Notes: generated from the letters alone by a model not told the origin. 31,821 nt of DNA from JBEKEX01 sp050013615 (GCA_050013615.1 JBEKEX010000058.1:1-31821); one strand, 5' to 3'. Positions 14,973 through 23,098 are shown, counted from the first letter of the stretch. Translations and numbers: made by a program.

Positions 14973-15903
14973 CGTTGTTCAGCTTTCCTGATTGATTTTC
15001 CACACAGTTCGGATTGTTGGGGTCAGGGCATGGGCTTTGAGCTTTGGCCTGCAGCGCTTCCAATTCGTCCGCCGGTTGAATTTCTTCCTTCGTGAATTCA
15101 CGTGCCCCCAATTCGGGCAGCTCCACCAATACGCCGCCACGCAGCGGATACACGTCCAACACTCTCCCCACTCCTTGCGGCGTGATCACTCGCTTGTTCC
15201 GCTTGGGCAATTGTTTTCGGGCCTCCACATACTGCTCGAACTCATAGATCAGGCAGCACCGCAATCGGCCGCACATGCCTGTGATCTCTGTAGGAGTTAA
15301 AGAAATGCCCTGCTCTTTTGCCATCTTGATCGAGATGGAGCTGAACTCGGTGATGAACTGCGAACAGCAGCGCATCTCGAGTCCGCAGGCGCCCATGCCG
15401 CACATGAACTTGGCCACGTCGCGCGGCCCTACCTGGCGCATCTCGACTTGAGTTGGGGTGAACATCCGCTGCATGTCTTGCCGCAGGGATTTCAGGTCGA
15501 TCTTATCTTCGCTATCACTGTTGAACAAGATCGTCAGACGGCTGCCTTCGAAGCTGTATTCGGCCGTCACGATCTTGACATCGTTCAGCCTTAATTCTTT
15601 TGCCCTTTGCCGGCAGGCGCTGACCACGTCAGGCTCTTTTTTCTGCCAGGATTGTTTTTGGACCAAATCCAGGGGTGTGGCACGCCGGTCGATGGCTTTC
15701 CAGCTCCCATCCGGAGGAGGGGGCGGGGTTTGGATAATGCGCGCCACCTCGCCCAACTGCCAGCCGCGGCTCGTCTCCACCACCACGGTGTCTCCGACGC
15801 GCAACCCGTCCAATTTGCTGGCATCGAAATGATAGATCTTGCCAATCCTGGAAAAGCGAACCCCTACAATGAAGGGGGTATTAGGAGTACTGGTTTCAGT
15901 CAT
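14947..15903 (-). CDS. PSP1-domain protein, RicT/YaaT-like
   Basis: A 318-residue protein with the PSP1 C-terminal domain. The segments around CGMGACGLEMRCCSQF and GMCGRLRCCLIYEF match the Cys-rich region of YaaT/RicT. In Bacillus subtilis, RicT with RicA and RicF forms a complex carrying [4Fe-4S] clusters that steers RNase Y processing of mRNAs and affects sporulation and biofilm control. The N-terminal part (GVRFSRIGKIYHFDA, then LRVGDTVVVETSRGWQLG) is also typical. I chose the ATG at 15903; a TTG five codons upstream is in frame but weaker. The tail after residue 285 is Asn/Pro-rich and variable. A small CxxC protein is encoded 24 bases upstream. Confidence 0.9.
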   Translation of the reverse strand: MTETSTPNTPFIVGVRFSRIGKIYHFDASKLDGLRVGDTVVVETSRGWQLGEVARIIQTPPPPPDGSWKAIDRRATPLDLVQKQSWQKKEPDVVSACRQRAKELRLNDVKIVTAEYSFEGSRLTILFNSDSEDKIDLKSLRQDMQRMFTPTQVEMRQVGPRDVAKFMCGMGACGLEMRCCSQFITEFSSISIKMAKEQGISLTPTEITGMCGRLRCCLIYEFEQYVEARKQLPKRNKRVITPQGVGRVLDVYPLRGGVLVELPELGAREFTKEEIQPADELEALQAKAQSPCPDPNNPNCVENQSGKLNNDAKTGEMD

Positions 15904-15927
15904 AAATGGAATGTCCAATCGTGGCGA

Positions 15928-16248
15928 TCACTTCACCTTCAAATAGCTGCTCACCTCGCGGCAAGATTGCTGGTAGAGGGCGAGCAGTTCGCTATCCGAG
16001 CCTTTATAGCGCCGGATACTTTGTTTTGCACATTGGGTACAACCCCGCATAGCGCGGAAAGAATCGGCATTGCAGGCAGTGCACCCGTCCAACCGCACCA
16101 TCATCAACGCGAAGCCCAGGTGGTTCACAGTAACGGCATCGTCCGCTGCCAAACTGTCGACCAGGGTGCTCCACTCGCCGCCGCGCGCCGTGCGCAGGGT
16201 GGGGATGACCCGCAAGGGGAACAAGAGCTCTGTGTCCGAATTGTACAT
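15928..16248 (-). CDS. Small conserved-looking protein with CxxC-x10-CxxC
   Basis: A 106-residue protein of unknown function. Its clearest feature is C56xxC59-x10-C70xxC73 (DGCTACNADSFRAMRGCTQC), which could bind zinc or an Fe-S cluster. The N-terminal half is hydrophobic and basic by turns (LLFPLRVIPTLRTARG, then a segment ending NHLGFALMMVRLDG). There is no signal peptide or membrane span. It lies between the helical-repeat protein and the RicT-like protein on the same strand, so it may work with the latter. No family could be named with confidence. Confidence 0.7.
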   Translation of the reverse strand: MYNSDTELLFPLRVIPTLRTARGGEWSTLVDSLAADDAVTVNHLGFALMMVRLDGCTACNADSFRAMRGCTQCAKQSIRRYKGSDSELLALYQQSCREVSSYLKVK

Positions 16249-16270
16249 GCCGTTTCCTTAGCTTATTCGC

Positions 16271-16777
16271 CTACCGTGCGCCAGCAATCTGGTCAACTTT
16301 GAGATCGTACCAGTTGCCGGAGACGATATCGTTCATGAATATCTTGCGATCCTCTTCGTTCTTGATCGCCTCACCGGCTTTCTGCGCCAGCTCATAATAA
16401 TGCTTGGCAAAGCCCGTCTCGCCGGCCAACGCGTGAGCGCGTGCCAGGCTCTCGTAGGCGTAGGCCCGGTCGAAATCTTCCATTTCTTTGTCGAACTGTT
16501 CGGTCAATTCAAAACATCGCCTGGCGCGCTGCAGTGCCATCTCTTTCCGACCCAGCACAGTATACACCCGGGCGATCAACCATTCGCCGCGCTGCTGGTT
16601 CACAGCCGTACCCACCTGTATCCAGTGATAGCAGGAAGCGTAAGCAGTCAGCAACATGATCTCGTCTTCGCGGGGCGTTCGTTCCGGTTTTTCCAGCAGG
16701 TCCCACACCCGGCCGTTGAGCGATTTGGCAAAATGGAGATGGGCCTCGGTGAGCGTATATGTTTTTTCTTCAGCCAT
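16271..16777 (-). CDS. Helical-repeat (TPR-like) protein of unknown function
   Basis: A 168-residue, almost wholly alpha-helical protein. Paired helices such as RVYTVLGRKEMALQRARRCF, followed by YAYESLARAHALAGETGFAK and HYYELAQKAGEAIKNEEDRK, have the A-x-G-x-x-x-x-A-x-x-x-Y pattern of tetratricopeptide repeats. It probably binds another protein. I chose the ATG at 16777, preceded by AAAGGTG; the TTG four codons upstream is less likely. It is the first gene of the minus-strand run down to the M20 gene. A TATAAT on the minus strand (16854-16849) may be its -10 box. Confidence 0.75.
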   Translation of the reverse strand: MAEEKTYTLTEAHLHFAKSLNGRVWDLLEKPERTPREDEIMLLTAYASCYHWIQVGTAVNQQRGEWLIARVYTVLGRKEMALQRARRCFELTEQFDKEMEDFDRAYAYESLARAHALAGETGFAKHYYELAQKAGEAIKNEEDRKIFMNDIVSGNWYDLKVDQIAGAR

Positions 16778-17014
16778 AACACCTTTCAAAACATTAAACC
16801 ACTGGCTGCCACCAGTACGACTTGGAAATAACCTTTTTTACTTCTTGAATTATATCAGGGAAATGAGGGGAACCTTGAGTGTGGTTTACCCTGCCTGCTG
16901 CGGACGAATATCCCGAAAAACGACCCCCACTCCACAAAAACAACCCTTACACAAAATCTTCTTCGTTTCAATCGACTGCATCGGATTAGTCTTGTTGCAA
17001 TCTCACTGCCGGTT

Positions 17015-17281
17015 CTACCGCCGCCTGAAATCGCTTTCTATCAAAGTTTTCAAGTCGTCTAGAGCATTATCTTCATCTTTTCCGTCGGTGTGAATGCAGA
17101 TTAGCGCATCTTTGATGGCGTTTAAATTTAGCATTTCTAATAAATCTTTCCCATTCGCAGTTTTATTACCATAAGATACTTTTACATTCGATTTATATTT
17201 TTGAGCCGTTTGAACAAATAAAACGACTGGGAGAGCATGAAGACCAATGGCATTCCGAATCGTAATTTCAAGCGATTTCAT
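17015..17281 (-). CDS. HPr-like phosphocarrier with altered active and regulatory sites
   Basis: An 88-residue HPr-fold protein, normal length. His15, which accepts phosphate from PEP via enzyme I, is kept in NAIGLHALP. Arg17, which stabilises phospho-His in nearly all HPr proteins, is Leu here (GLHALP instead of GLHARP). The position equal to Ser46, phosphorylated by HPr kinase in Gram-positive relatives, is Asp46 (NGKDLLEML). I chose the ATG at 17281 because HPr proteins begin at this strand; an in-frame ATG at 17320, four bases after the nagA stop, would add 13 residues. It is the last gene of the PTS operon and probably serves that system. No enzyme I gene lies in the window. Confidence 0.85.
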   Translation of the reverse strand: MKSLEITIRNAIGLHALPVVLFVQTAQKYKSNVKVSYGNKTANGKDLLEMLNLNAIKDALICIHTDGKDEDNALDDLKTLIESDFRRR

Positions 17282-17323
17282 GTATACGTCTTCCCTTTTT
17301 TCAATTGTGTTCATCTCCATCCA

Positions 17324-18514
17324 CTATATTTTATCAACCCAATGTCTTTGTAGATAGGTTTTATTAAAAAAGTCCTTATCAGTTTGAAAATCAAATACCT
17401 TTCGACCTTCTACAAACGTAGCAATGGCATTGTATGCAGCGTCAATAACGACAAAATCTGCATCTTTATTGATCTCTATGGAACCCTTATGATCTCCAAA
17501 ACCATAAAACCGGGCAGCATTCAAAGAAGACAACCGAATAACTTTTTCAAGCGGGATACATAATTCATTAACCAAAACCGAAAGCCCGTAAAGAACCGAC
17601 TTCGTTGAACCCATCAACCGTCCTGTTTCAGACTTGCAAAAACCCTGCTCATCAACGTGAACAACAAAATCCCAAAACCGATAATCACCCACTGGCGCTC
17701 CAGCAACCTCGCTTGAATCTGAGATCATCATCCAGTGGTCCGGACTCTTCAAACGAAACATCAAGTCGATCATGACCGGATTAATATGCAAGCCATCGCA
17801 AATGATCTCGCATTGGATTTTTTCATTCAACAAACATGCTCCAAGTCCCCCCATATTACGGTGGTGAATCCCGCTCATGACATTTCCCGTGTGCGTTGAG
17901 ACGCTTAGCCCGTTTTCGAATGCCTTCATCGCCTCATCGTAATCGCAATTGCTATGAGCAAAAGAAAGTTTGACTCCTTTTTCTCGTAAATAATCAATCA
18001 CCTTCTGGCTATTCGGAATTTCAGGTGCGATCGCCATCAGCTTGAGCAGACCTTCAGAATCCTCATAAATCTTTTTTACCAATTCCAAATCCACTGTGGG
18101 AGGTTCGACGTAAATGCCTCCCTCGCCCACCCGATTCAAATAGGGTCCTTCTGAATGAATACCTAGAATTTTCGCCCCACCCAGTTGTTCGCGGGAGACT
18201 TTTTCGATGTATTTGCACATTGCAGGGGCAGCTGTGGGAAATACACCGGTAATCCCATTGGCAGCACACCCTTTGAGGAATCCCCTTACTTCTTCTTCTG
18301 GTTCATTGCAATCCGCATTGATGACTCCATATCCTCTGGTACCGTGATTATGAGTATCGATAATGCCAGGAATTATCCGGTATCCCGTGTAGTCTAAAAA
18401 AGATTTTACGCCTGCATCAGCTCTATGGAACGCAACAATTCGGCTATTTTCAATTTCCAAGTAACCATCCCGAATACCCTGCTTGAAATAGATTTGATCG
18501 GATTTGATATACAT
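17324..18514 (-). CDS. nagA: N-acetylglucosamine-6-phosphate deacetylase (NagA/AgaA type)
   Basis: A 396-residue amidohydrolase-fold enzyme removing acetyl from N-acetylhexosamine 6-phosphate in the cytosol. Metal and catalytic residues are visible: H55 and H57 in PGIIDTHNHG, E122 in GIHSEGPYLN, H187 in SFAHSNCDYDEA, H208 in STHTGNVMSG, and catalytic D266 in ISDSSEVAG. The usual H-L-F-N-A-M segment is HTGNVMSGIHHRNMG, a recognised but less common variant. Glucosamine versus galactosamine cannot be told from sequence; man-family PTS operons with a NagA homologue include GalNAc systems. The deaminase (NagB/AgaS) that should follow is not in the window. It starts four bases after the ChbG gene stop. 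Confidence 0.92.
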   Translation of the reverse strand: MYIKSDQIYFKQGIRDGYLEIENSRIVAFHRADAGVKSFLDYTGYRIIPGIIDTHNHGTRGYGVINADCNEPEEEVRGFLKGCAANGITGVFPTAAPAMCKYIEKVSREQLGGAKILGIHSEGPYLNRVGEGGIYVEPPTVDLELVKKIYEDSEGLLKLMAIAPEIPNSQKVIDYLREKGVKLSFAHSNCDYDEAMKAFENGLSVSTHTGNVMSGIHHRNMGGLGACLLNEKIQCEIICDGLHINPVMIDLMFRLKSPDHWMMISDSSEVAGAPVGDYRFWDFVVHVDEQGFCKSETGRLMGSTKSVLYGLSVLVNELCIPLEKVIRLSSLNAARFYGFGDHKGSIEINKDADFVVIDAAYNAIATFVEGRKVFDFQTDKDFFNKTYLQRHWVDKI

Positions 18515-18518
18515 GGAT

Positions 18519-19322
18519 TTATGCCTTTAATAAATCCTCATAGGTGATCAGAGAAATATTATGGGAATCGAGATAGTGAATCAATGTCGGCGAACACGCC
18601 ATATAGAGATCCTTTTCTCGAATGATAGTGTAGGAAGAGTAGTGGAATATTTCTTCGTCCACAAAACCTGCGTGACAAATAAAAATCGAATATTCATGCT
18701 CTAACGCTTCAGGGATCACTTCCAGGACATGTTTCTCTACATCCGTCTTTAGTTGCACTTCGACCGGGAACGGTTTTGGATTCCAAGTGTTAGTGATTTG
18801 ATGGATTTTATATTTTTCCCATTGTCCAAAAGAAGTTGGAACACCATACTTCTCTGAAACGCTCATCATTGCTTTGCCAATATTCGGGGTAACAAAGGAA
18901 TGAGGATGAATGTACTTGGGTTTTTCACCTACGAGGTCAATAAATCTCAAATATTGGTTTTCCACTTCGAGCAAAGTTTGCTCCCAGGGATAAGGATCAC
19001 TTTCCATTTCAGTGACGATCGTGTTGGAAGGTTTCGTACCAGACTTTTCACGCATCTCAGATGAAGTGAAAAAATCACCGGAAGGTTTTACGAGATCAGG
19101 CACTTGTTTGGACGGAGAAACTGGCTTTCCTGCGACTAGGTTAACATCTATACCCAAACAACACTGCGGGTACAGCTTGATCTGCTTTGCCGCGAAAGCG
19201 GAACTGGGCATATTGACGAATAATCCGGTGTTGCGGATCAGACCCTCTCGAATCCCTTTCAGAATTCCACAGGTTACCGCTTCAGTAATTCCATAATCAT
19301 CCGATTCAAATAACAGTTTCAT
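18519..19322 (-). CDS. ChbG/YdjC-family carbohydrate deacetylase
   Basis: A 267-residue member of the YdjC/ChbG family, metal-dependent deacetylases acting on chitooligosaccharides and related sugars. It opens LLFESDDYGITEAVTCGI, with the paired aspartates D8-D9. H139 and H141 in YIHPHSFVTP supply further ligands. At the usual G-x-H-x-N-L position this protein has GIDVNLVAGKPVSP, so the expected metal histidine is Asp59. Aspartate could still bind metal, but the change is notable. The start overlaps the upstream gene by 17 bases and the stop is four bases before nagA. The pair suggests stepwise removal of acetyl groups from an imported oligosaccharide phosphate. Confidence 0.87.
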   Translation of the reverse strand: MKLLFESDDYGITEAVTCGILKGIREGLIRNTGLFVNMPSSAFAAKQIKLYPQCCLGIDVNLVAGKPVSPSKQVPDLVKPSGDFFTSSEMREKSGTKPSNTIVTEMESDPYPWEQTLLEVENQYLRFIDLVGEKPKYIHPHSFVTPNIGKAMMSVSEKYGVPTSFGQWEKYKIHQITNTWNPKPFPVEVQLKTDVEKHVLEVIPEALEHEYSIFICHAGFVDEEIFHYSSYTIIREKDLYMACSPTLIHYLDSHNISLITYEDLLKA

Positions 19323-20247
19323 GATTATCCTCCAAAAATTTTAATAATCCATCACGAATTTTCTCCAACCTCGGAATATCGACTTGAAAATCTTTCTTCG
19401 AGCGTGTATTCAGAACCACAAATTTCTTTTTCTCAATCGTTCCTACACACAAATGAACCATCTTTGGGAAAAACTGCAGGTTTGTATCCTTTACTCGCTC
19501 ACCATCAATCACTTTGTCAAGCAAATTCAGATCCTGTAGGCACTCTACAAGTTTCCTGGCTTCCGGGTTTGTCTCCTGTTTATGAACACACGTTATCTTC
19601 TCTCCAAATGCAAGGCAATCCAGGTAAATCAAAAACTTATTTTTTAACCTTTCTTCCGTCGCCAACAGTTTAAATCCAGCAGAACTGTTTGCGTTTTTAT
19701 CTAAAAGAATAAAACAATAATTGTTATCATAAGCTTTTTTTTCAGCCAGTGATGCCAGCAACGCGACGCTTGCAGAATTCTTATTGAAATTTATCGGATT
19801 GGGAAGCCCTTCGATCAGCGAATAACTGAATAATAGTAAGAGTGCTAAAAGAATAGTACCAATAACTTTCAATACAGGACTAAAACCTGAAACATAATAT
19901 ATAAAATAAAATAACAAACCTCCACACAAAGCATAGATGAGAGAATTCAGCGCGAGGTTGATATATTCCTGACGAAGATTACTTTCCAAGTTGAAAGGAA
20001 AATACTTAAAAGGTAAAAGGGATGTTGTGGGAGTGTCATAAGGGCAAAGTACAACTGTATGTGCTTTTGCAAGATTTCCAATGAATATATTGGAGATTTG
20101 ATTAAATCTGCTTTGAGACTCTTGGTATTCAATTTTATATCCCAATTTTTGGAAAAAAGGGGTAGCTTGAGAATAGAATATCCTTTTTTGTCTTTTATTA
20201 CAGCGTTTTGCTAAAGTAACACCAAAAAGCATCAATAGATCTTTCAT
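19306..20247 (-). CDS. PTS-operon membrane protein with degenerate M28-like fold (unknown function)
   Basis: A 313-residue protein I cannot assign to a named family. Residues about 105-150 hold two hydrophobic spans (ALNSLIYALCGGLLFYFIYY and IGTILLALLLLFSYSLIEGL). The part after them has NPINFNKNSASVALLASLAE, recalling the D-N-x-S-G-V-A segment of M28 aminopeptidases; YCFILLDKNANSSAGFKLLA follows. The metal-binding His/Asp/Glu residues of M28 enzymes are not evident, so catalysis is doubtful. The ATG at 20247 is chosen because AGGTG precedes it and the ATG at 20289 lies inside a terminator hairpin. It sits between PTS IID and the ChbG deacetylase, so it may help take up or process the sugar. 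Confidence 0.7.
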   Translation of the reverse strand: MKDLLMLFGVTLAKRCNKRQKRIFYSQATPFFQKLGYKIEYQESQSRFNQISNIFIGNLAKAHTVVLCPYDTPTTSLLPFKYFPFNLESNLRQEYINLALNSLIYALCGGLLFYFIYYVSGFSPVLKVIGTILLALLLLFSYSLIEGLPNPINFNKNSASVALLASLAEKKAYDNNYCFILLDKNANSSAGFKLLATEERLKNKFLIYLDCLAFGEKITCVHKQETNPEARKLVECLQDLNLLDKVIDGERVKDTNLQFFPKMVHLCVGTIEKKKFVVLNTRSKKDFQVDIPRLEKIRDGLLKFLEDNHETVI

Positions 20248-20261
20248 CGCGCACCTAAATG

Positions 20262-20299
20262 GAAAAAGGTTATGGAGTATTTCATCCATAACCTTTTTC
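20262..20299 (-). terminator. Strong intrinsic terminator/attenuator inside the PTS operon
   Basis: A perfect 15-bp stem: GAAAAAGGTTATGGA (20262-20276) with TCCATAACCTTTTTC (20285-20299), loop of eight bases. On the minus strand the 3' arm ends in TTTTTC, giving a U-run. It lies 11 bases after the IID stop and 14 bases before the next gene start. It likely lets only part of the transcription pass from the transporter genes to the catabolic genes. Confidence 0.85.
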
Positions 20300-20310
20300 T
20301 AAAAACCATT

Positions 20311-21129
20311 CTAGAAGATATGGATCAAGGCGCCCAATAGTCCAAGAATCAGAATCCCAAATACCAAGTACAGCGGCCTCCAACCTTTCTTGATCATGGC
20401 AACCAATCCAAACACAAGGCCAATACTTAGCATACCTGGGAAGATATTATTGAGGACGTCCTGGATGACAAGCTTCGCACCGCTGATAGTAATCGTCCAG
20501 TTTAGAGGTACATTCACCATCTGGGCGACCAAAGCTCCGACCATCATTAAGCCCAAAATTGATGTGGCTCTGGTCAAAGCTTTCATCAAGCCTGAACTGA
20601 AGACCTGGTCAATTGCGGTTGTACCAGCCGAGTAACCCCAGTTCAGGAGGAAATACTTTGCAATGGACTGGGTAAACCCGTACAGGAGAATGAACAAGAG
20701 TGTGCCTAAGAAATTTCCCTGGGAGTTGAACCCAATACCAATGCCTGCAGCAATGATGCGCAAGCCGTTGAAGAATAAGGAATCGAACATGCCGGCTGTT
20801 GGACCCATCAAGCCGACTTTGATACTGTTGATGGTCGCGCCATCAATGACACCTTTTTCTTTTTTCTCCTTTTCCAATGCATAGGAAAGCCCGGCGATGA
20901 AAGCGAAAGGAACCGCATTGGTATTGAAGAAGTTTTGATGGCGCAAGTACGCTTCTTTCTTACCCTCAGGATCATCCTTGTAGATCGATTCGATCGCTGG
21001 CTGCATGGTAGTGGTGAAACCGTTGGCTTCCATCTTCACCATATTGAAAGCGATGAAAGTAAGGTGAGAGCGCCAAAACATTGATCTGAGAATTTTCTTC
21101 TCTTCTTGGGTAATCGCATTTGTGCTCAT
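20311..21129 (-). CDS. PTS mannose/fructose/sorbose-family IID component
   Basis: A 272-residue membrane subunit of a mannose-family PTS permease. It begins with ILRSMFWRSHLTFIAFNMVK and FFNTNAVPFAFIAGLSYALE, the family's characteristic cytosolic N-terminal part, and GPTAGMFDSLFFNGLRII. C-terminal hydrophobic segments (for example LSIGLVFGLVAMIKKGWRPL) anchor it in the membrane. Together with IIC it forms the sugar channel. Its start overlaps the IIC stop by four bases (ATGA), so the two are translationally coupled. A strong terminator follows. Confidence 0.95.
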   Translation of the reverse strand: MSTNAITQEEKKILRSMFWRSHLTFIAFNMVKMEANGFTTTMQPAIESIYKDDPEGKKEAYLRHQNFFNTNAVPFAFIAGLSYALEKEKKEKGVIDGATINSIKVGLMGPTAGMFDSLFFNGLRIIAAGIGIGFNSQGNFLGTLLFILLYGFTQSIAKYFLLNWGYSAGTTAIDQVFSSGLMKALTRATSILGLMMVGALVAQMVNVPLNWTITISGAKLVIQDVLNNIFPGMLSIGLVFGLVAMIKKGWRPLYLVFGILILGLLGALIHIF

Positions 21130-21932
21130 TTGAAAAACTCCTCTTCACCGGATTCGGTCGCTGCTTTCGACCTCTTTGCCAACGAGTTCTTGAGGTCGAT
21201 TCGATCTTTATCCAAGATGAAAATCGTGATTGCGATGACGATCCCAATTACAGCTATTGGTATAACTGAAAGGTTTGCATATTTAACCAGGACATAACCC
21301 AGGAAGAAAAAGGCGCCTACCTCCCCTGACCAAATCATTGAAGTCAGGATTGCAAACCCAACAGCCAACATCATACCCGATGCTGCTCCAAGACCTGTCA
21401 TAACCCAAGAGGGTAATGAAGCCAGGAAGCTGTTCAAACCTGCAACGCCATACGCGATTGCCAGGAATAAGACAACTGCGCTCGCCAGGTTCATGAGAAT
21501 GGAAAATATAATTGATTGGATGGCGAGTTGATTATTCTTTCCTTTGACCGCCACTCTCTCCCAATAGGGTGCCAATGGGTTAGAGAGCAAGCTCATGACG
21601 ATCATGCTAATACTTGCCATGACGGTCCCAATTGGCAAAGCAAGTGCCAGGCCAGAATCCGTGGTCGCACCTGTCAGTACGGCGTAGGCAACTGCTATAA
21701 GGCTGGCTGATGTCGGGTCAGCTGGGATAGATCCGCCAATTGCAGATATCCCCATGAAGATGGATTCCAGGCCAGCCCCCATAATAATGCCTGTCCGGAA
21801 ATCACCAAGGACGAGCCCGGCGATTGGTGCGATAACAATTGGCCTGTTCAAGCATTGCCATCCAATGATGAAGGGATCTAAGGTTTGGACGACCAAAAAA
21901 ACAAGGCACATCTCCAAAGCTGCTGTTACCAT
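21126..21932 (-). CDS. PTS mannose/fructose/sorbose-family IIC component
   Basis: A 268-residue polytopic membrane protein forming, with IID, the transport channel of a mannose-family PTS. Family landmarks are LDPFIIGWQCLNRPIVIAPI near the N-terminus, GAGLESIFMGISAIGGSIPAD, and long hydrophobic helices through residue 235. The C-terminal tail is charged (DKDRIDLKNSLAKRSK) and cytosolic. Thirty bases separate it from the upstream IIB gene. The substrate cannot be read directly; the associated deacetylases suggest an N-acetylated sugar. Confidence 0.95.
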   Translation of the reverse strand: MVTAALEMCLVFLVVQTLDPFIIGWQCLNRPIVIAPIAGLVLGDFRTGIIMGAGLESIFMGISAIGGSIPADPTSASLIAVAYAVLTGATTDSGLALALPIGTVMASISMIVMSLLSNPLAPYWERVAVKGKNNQLAIQSIIFSILMNLASAVVLFLAIAYGVAGLNSFLASLPSWVMTGLGAASGMMLAVGFAILTSMIWSGEVGAFFFLGYVLVKYANLSVIPIAVIGIVIAITIFILDKDRIDLKNSLAKRSKAATESGEEEFFK

Positions 21933-21962
21933 TCTTCTACTCCTTTCGTTTTTTACGTTGAA

Positions 21963-22454
21963 TTATTTAATAATGTTCTTAAGTGGTTCGGGTGTTTCTT
22001 CTGGCGTGGTCTGATAAATGCATTCAGCGCCAGTATCCATAATTTCTTTGAGAATCACCACCTCCTTATCATATAGAAATAGGTTATTACGATAAGTTTT
22101 CCGAAATTCAGTTCCTTCCTTCGGTGCAACCCTTCCGTAATTTCCAATATTAACTTTTTGAATCCCTTTCACAGCATTTAAAAGCTTCAGTACTTCCTGG
22201 GGAGAACCCACAAGCACTAAAATACTCATTTCCGCGGCTCTTGGATCATTTAAAAGCTGGATCCCATCATTCATTCCTTTTATGGCAACTTTTACAGTCG
22301 ATGGCGCTGCCATCAGCAATGATTCTTTAATGATTTCATTGTGCGCTGCCTCATCATTGATCACCACAATGTGGCTAACACTGAGATGACGGGACCACTT
22401 TATAGCAATCTGCCCGTGGATTAATCGTTCATCGAGTCTGAGTAGTTTTATCAT
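21963..22454 (-). CDS. PTS mannose-family IIB component
   Basis: A 163-residue cytosolic phosphotransfer protein. The phosphorylated histidine is H13 in LLRLDERLIHGQIAIKW, the family signature. The ATG at 22454 is chosen because it begins one residue before the first strand and GAGG lies upstream; it overlaps the end of IIA by 26 bases, as is common in these operons. It takes phosphate from IIA and gives it to the sugar as it passes through IIC/IID. In LevR-controlled systems the IIB protein also phosphorylates the regulator's second PRD. Confidence 0.94.
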   Translation of the reverse strand: MIKLLRLDERLIHGQIAIKWSRHLSVSHIVVINDEAAHNEIIKESLLMAAPSTVKVAIKGMNDGIQLLNDPRAAEMSILVLVGSPQEVLKLLNAVKGIQKVNIGNYGRVAPKEGTEFRKTYRNNLFLYDKEVVILKEIMDTGAECIYQTTPEETPEPLKNIIK

Positions 22455-22872
22455 TTGGCGCCTCGAAAAAATCATTCTCCTTCGTTTCAGGTTGGGTAAG
22501 TTCCACAAACTGCAAAGCTTCCTTATATCGCAGAACAATATCCTTTAATTGAGCCGAATCGACCGGCCCACTGAGCATGGACAATTCGACGACCAATGGC
22601 AAATTAATCCCTGCGATCAGAAAAGTATTGGCCCTCTTAAGATATAAATACATTATTTGGTTTACGCTGCCTCCAAACAAATCAGATAACATGATCACCT
22701 GATCGTCTTCAGAAATGGATTGAAAATATTTATCAAGCTCATCTTTTAAATTACGTTCGTCAAGATAAGCATCAAATACGGTCACATTTTCAGACTTGCC
22801 CAGCAAAATATTTAGGGCGCTTTTAATTCCACTCGCAATTGAGCCATGAGAAGCTATGAATAGTCTTAACAC
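22429..22872 (-). CDS. PTS mannose-family IIA component
   Basis: A 147-residue cytosolic IIA protein. H9 in IASHGSIASGIKSAL is the phosphorylation site and VIMLSDLFGGSVNQIMY is the second conserved motif (D-L-x-G-G-S-P in most). The start is GTG at 22872 with GAGGT just upstream. It receives phosphate from HPr and hands it to IIB. The C-terminal linker (ETKENDFFEAPND) is charged and extends over the start of the IIB gene. Confidence 0.93.
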   Translation of the reverse strand: MLRLFIASHGSIASGIKSALNILLGKSENVTVFDAYLDERNLKDELDKYFQSISEDDQVIMLSDLFGGSVNQIMYLYLKRANTFLIAGINLPLVVELSMLSGPVDSAQLKDIVLRYKEALQFVELTQPETKENDFFEAPNDKTTQTR

Positions 22873-22890
22873 TGGTACCTCATTCGCAGA

Positions 22891-23093
22891 TTACATCGCT
22901 GACAGAGAATTTGAATTGATTTGTTTGAAGATGTTTTTTACATTTCCAATTGCATAATCATTAGGTAAAATTGCCAATACGGTTCTTTCGCAATGACTTC
23001 AACGTCAAGTCCCTGTTCTTTGACGTATTCTTCCATTTTCTTCACTAATATATTCGTTGAAATACCACTCGCACATACAAGCAGGATTTTCAA
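22891..23093 (-). pseudogene. Broken Lac/Cel-family PTS IIB gene (internal deletion and frameshift)
   Basis: Right after the Lac-type IIA stop, a frame from a TTG at 23093 reads KILLVCASGISTNILVKKME, then EQGLDVEVIA. This is the N-terminus of a lactose/cellobiose-type IIB protein, with the phosphorylated cysteine in the C-A-S-G-I-S-T loop. This frame then ends in unrelated residues at a TAA (22938-22940). From about 22985 another frame reads ERTVLAILPNDYAIGNVKNIFKQI and ends at 22891, matching the usual IIB C-terminus. The middle of the domain (several dozen residues) is missing. A truncated 51-residue peptide with the active cysteine could still be made, but a working IIB is unlikely. Confidence 0.7.
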
Positions 23094-23098
23094 TTTCT

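Noticed and set aside
20248..20289. Upstream ATG for the membrane protein
   Set aside because: It lies inside the terminator hairpin and adds residues encoded by the stem; the ATG at 20247 has its own AGGTG.
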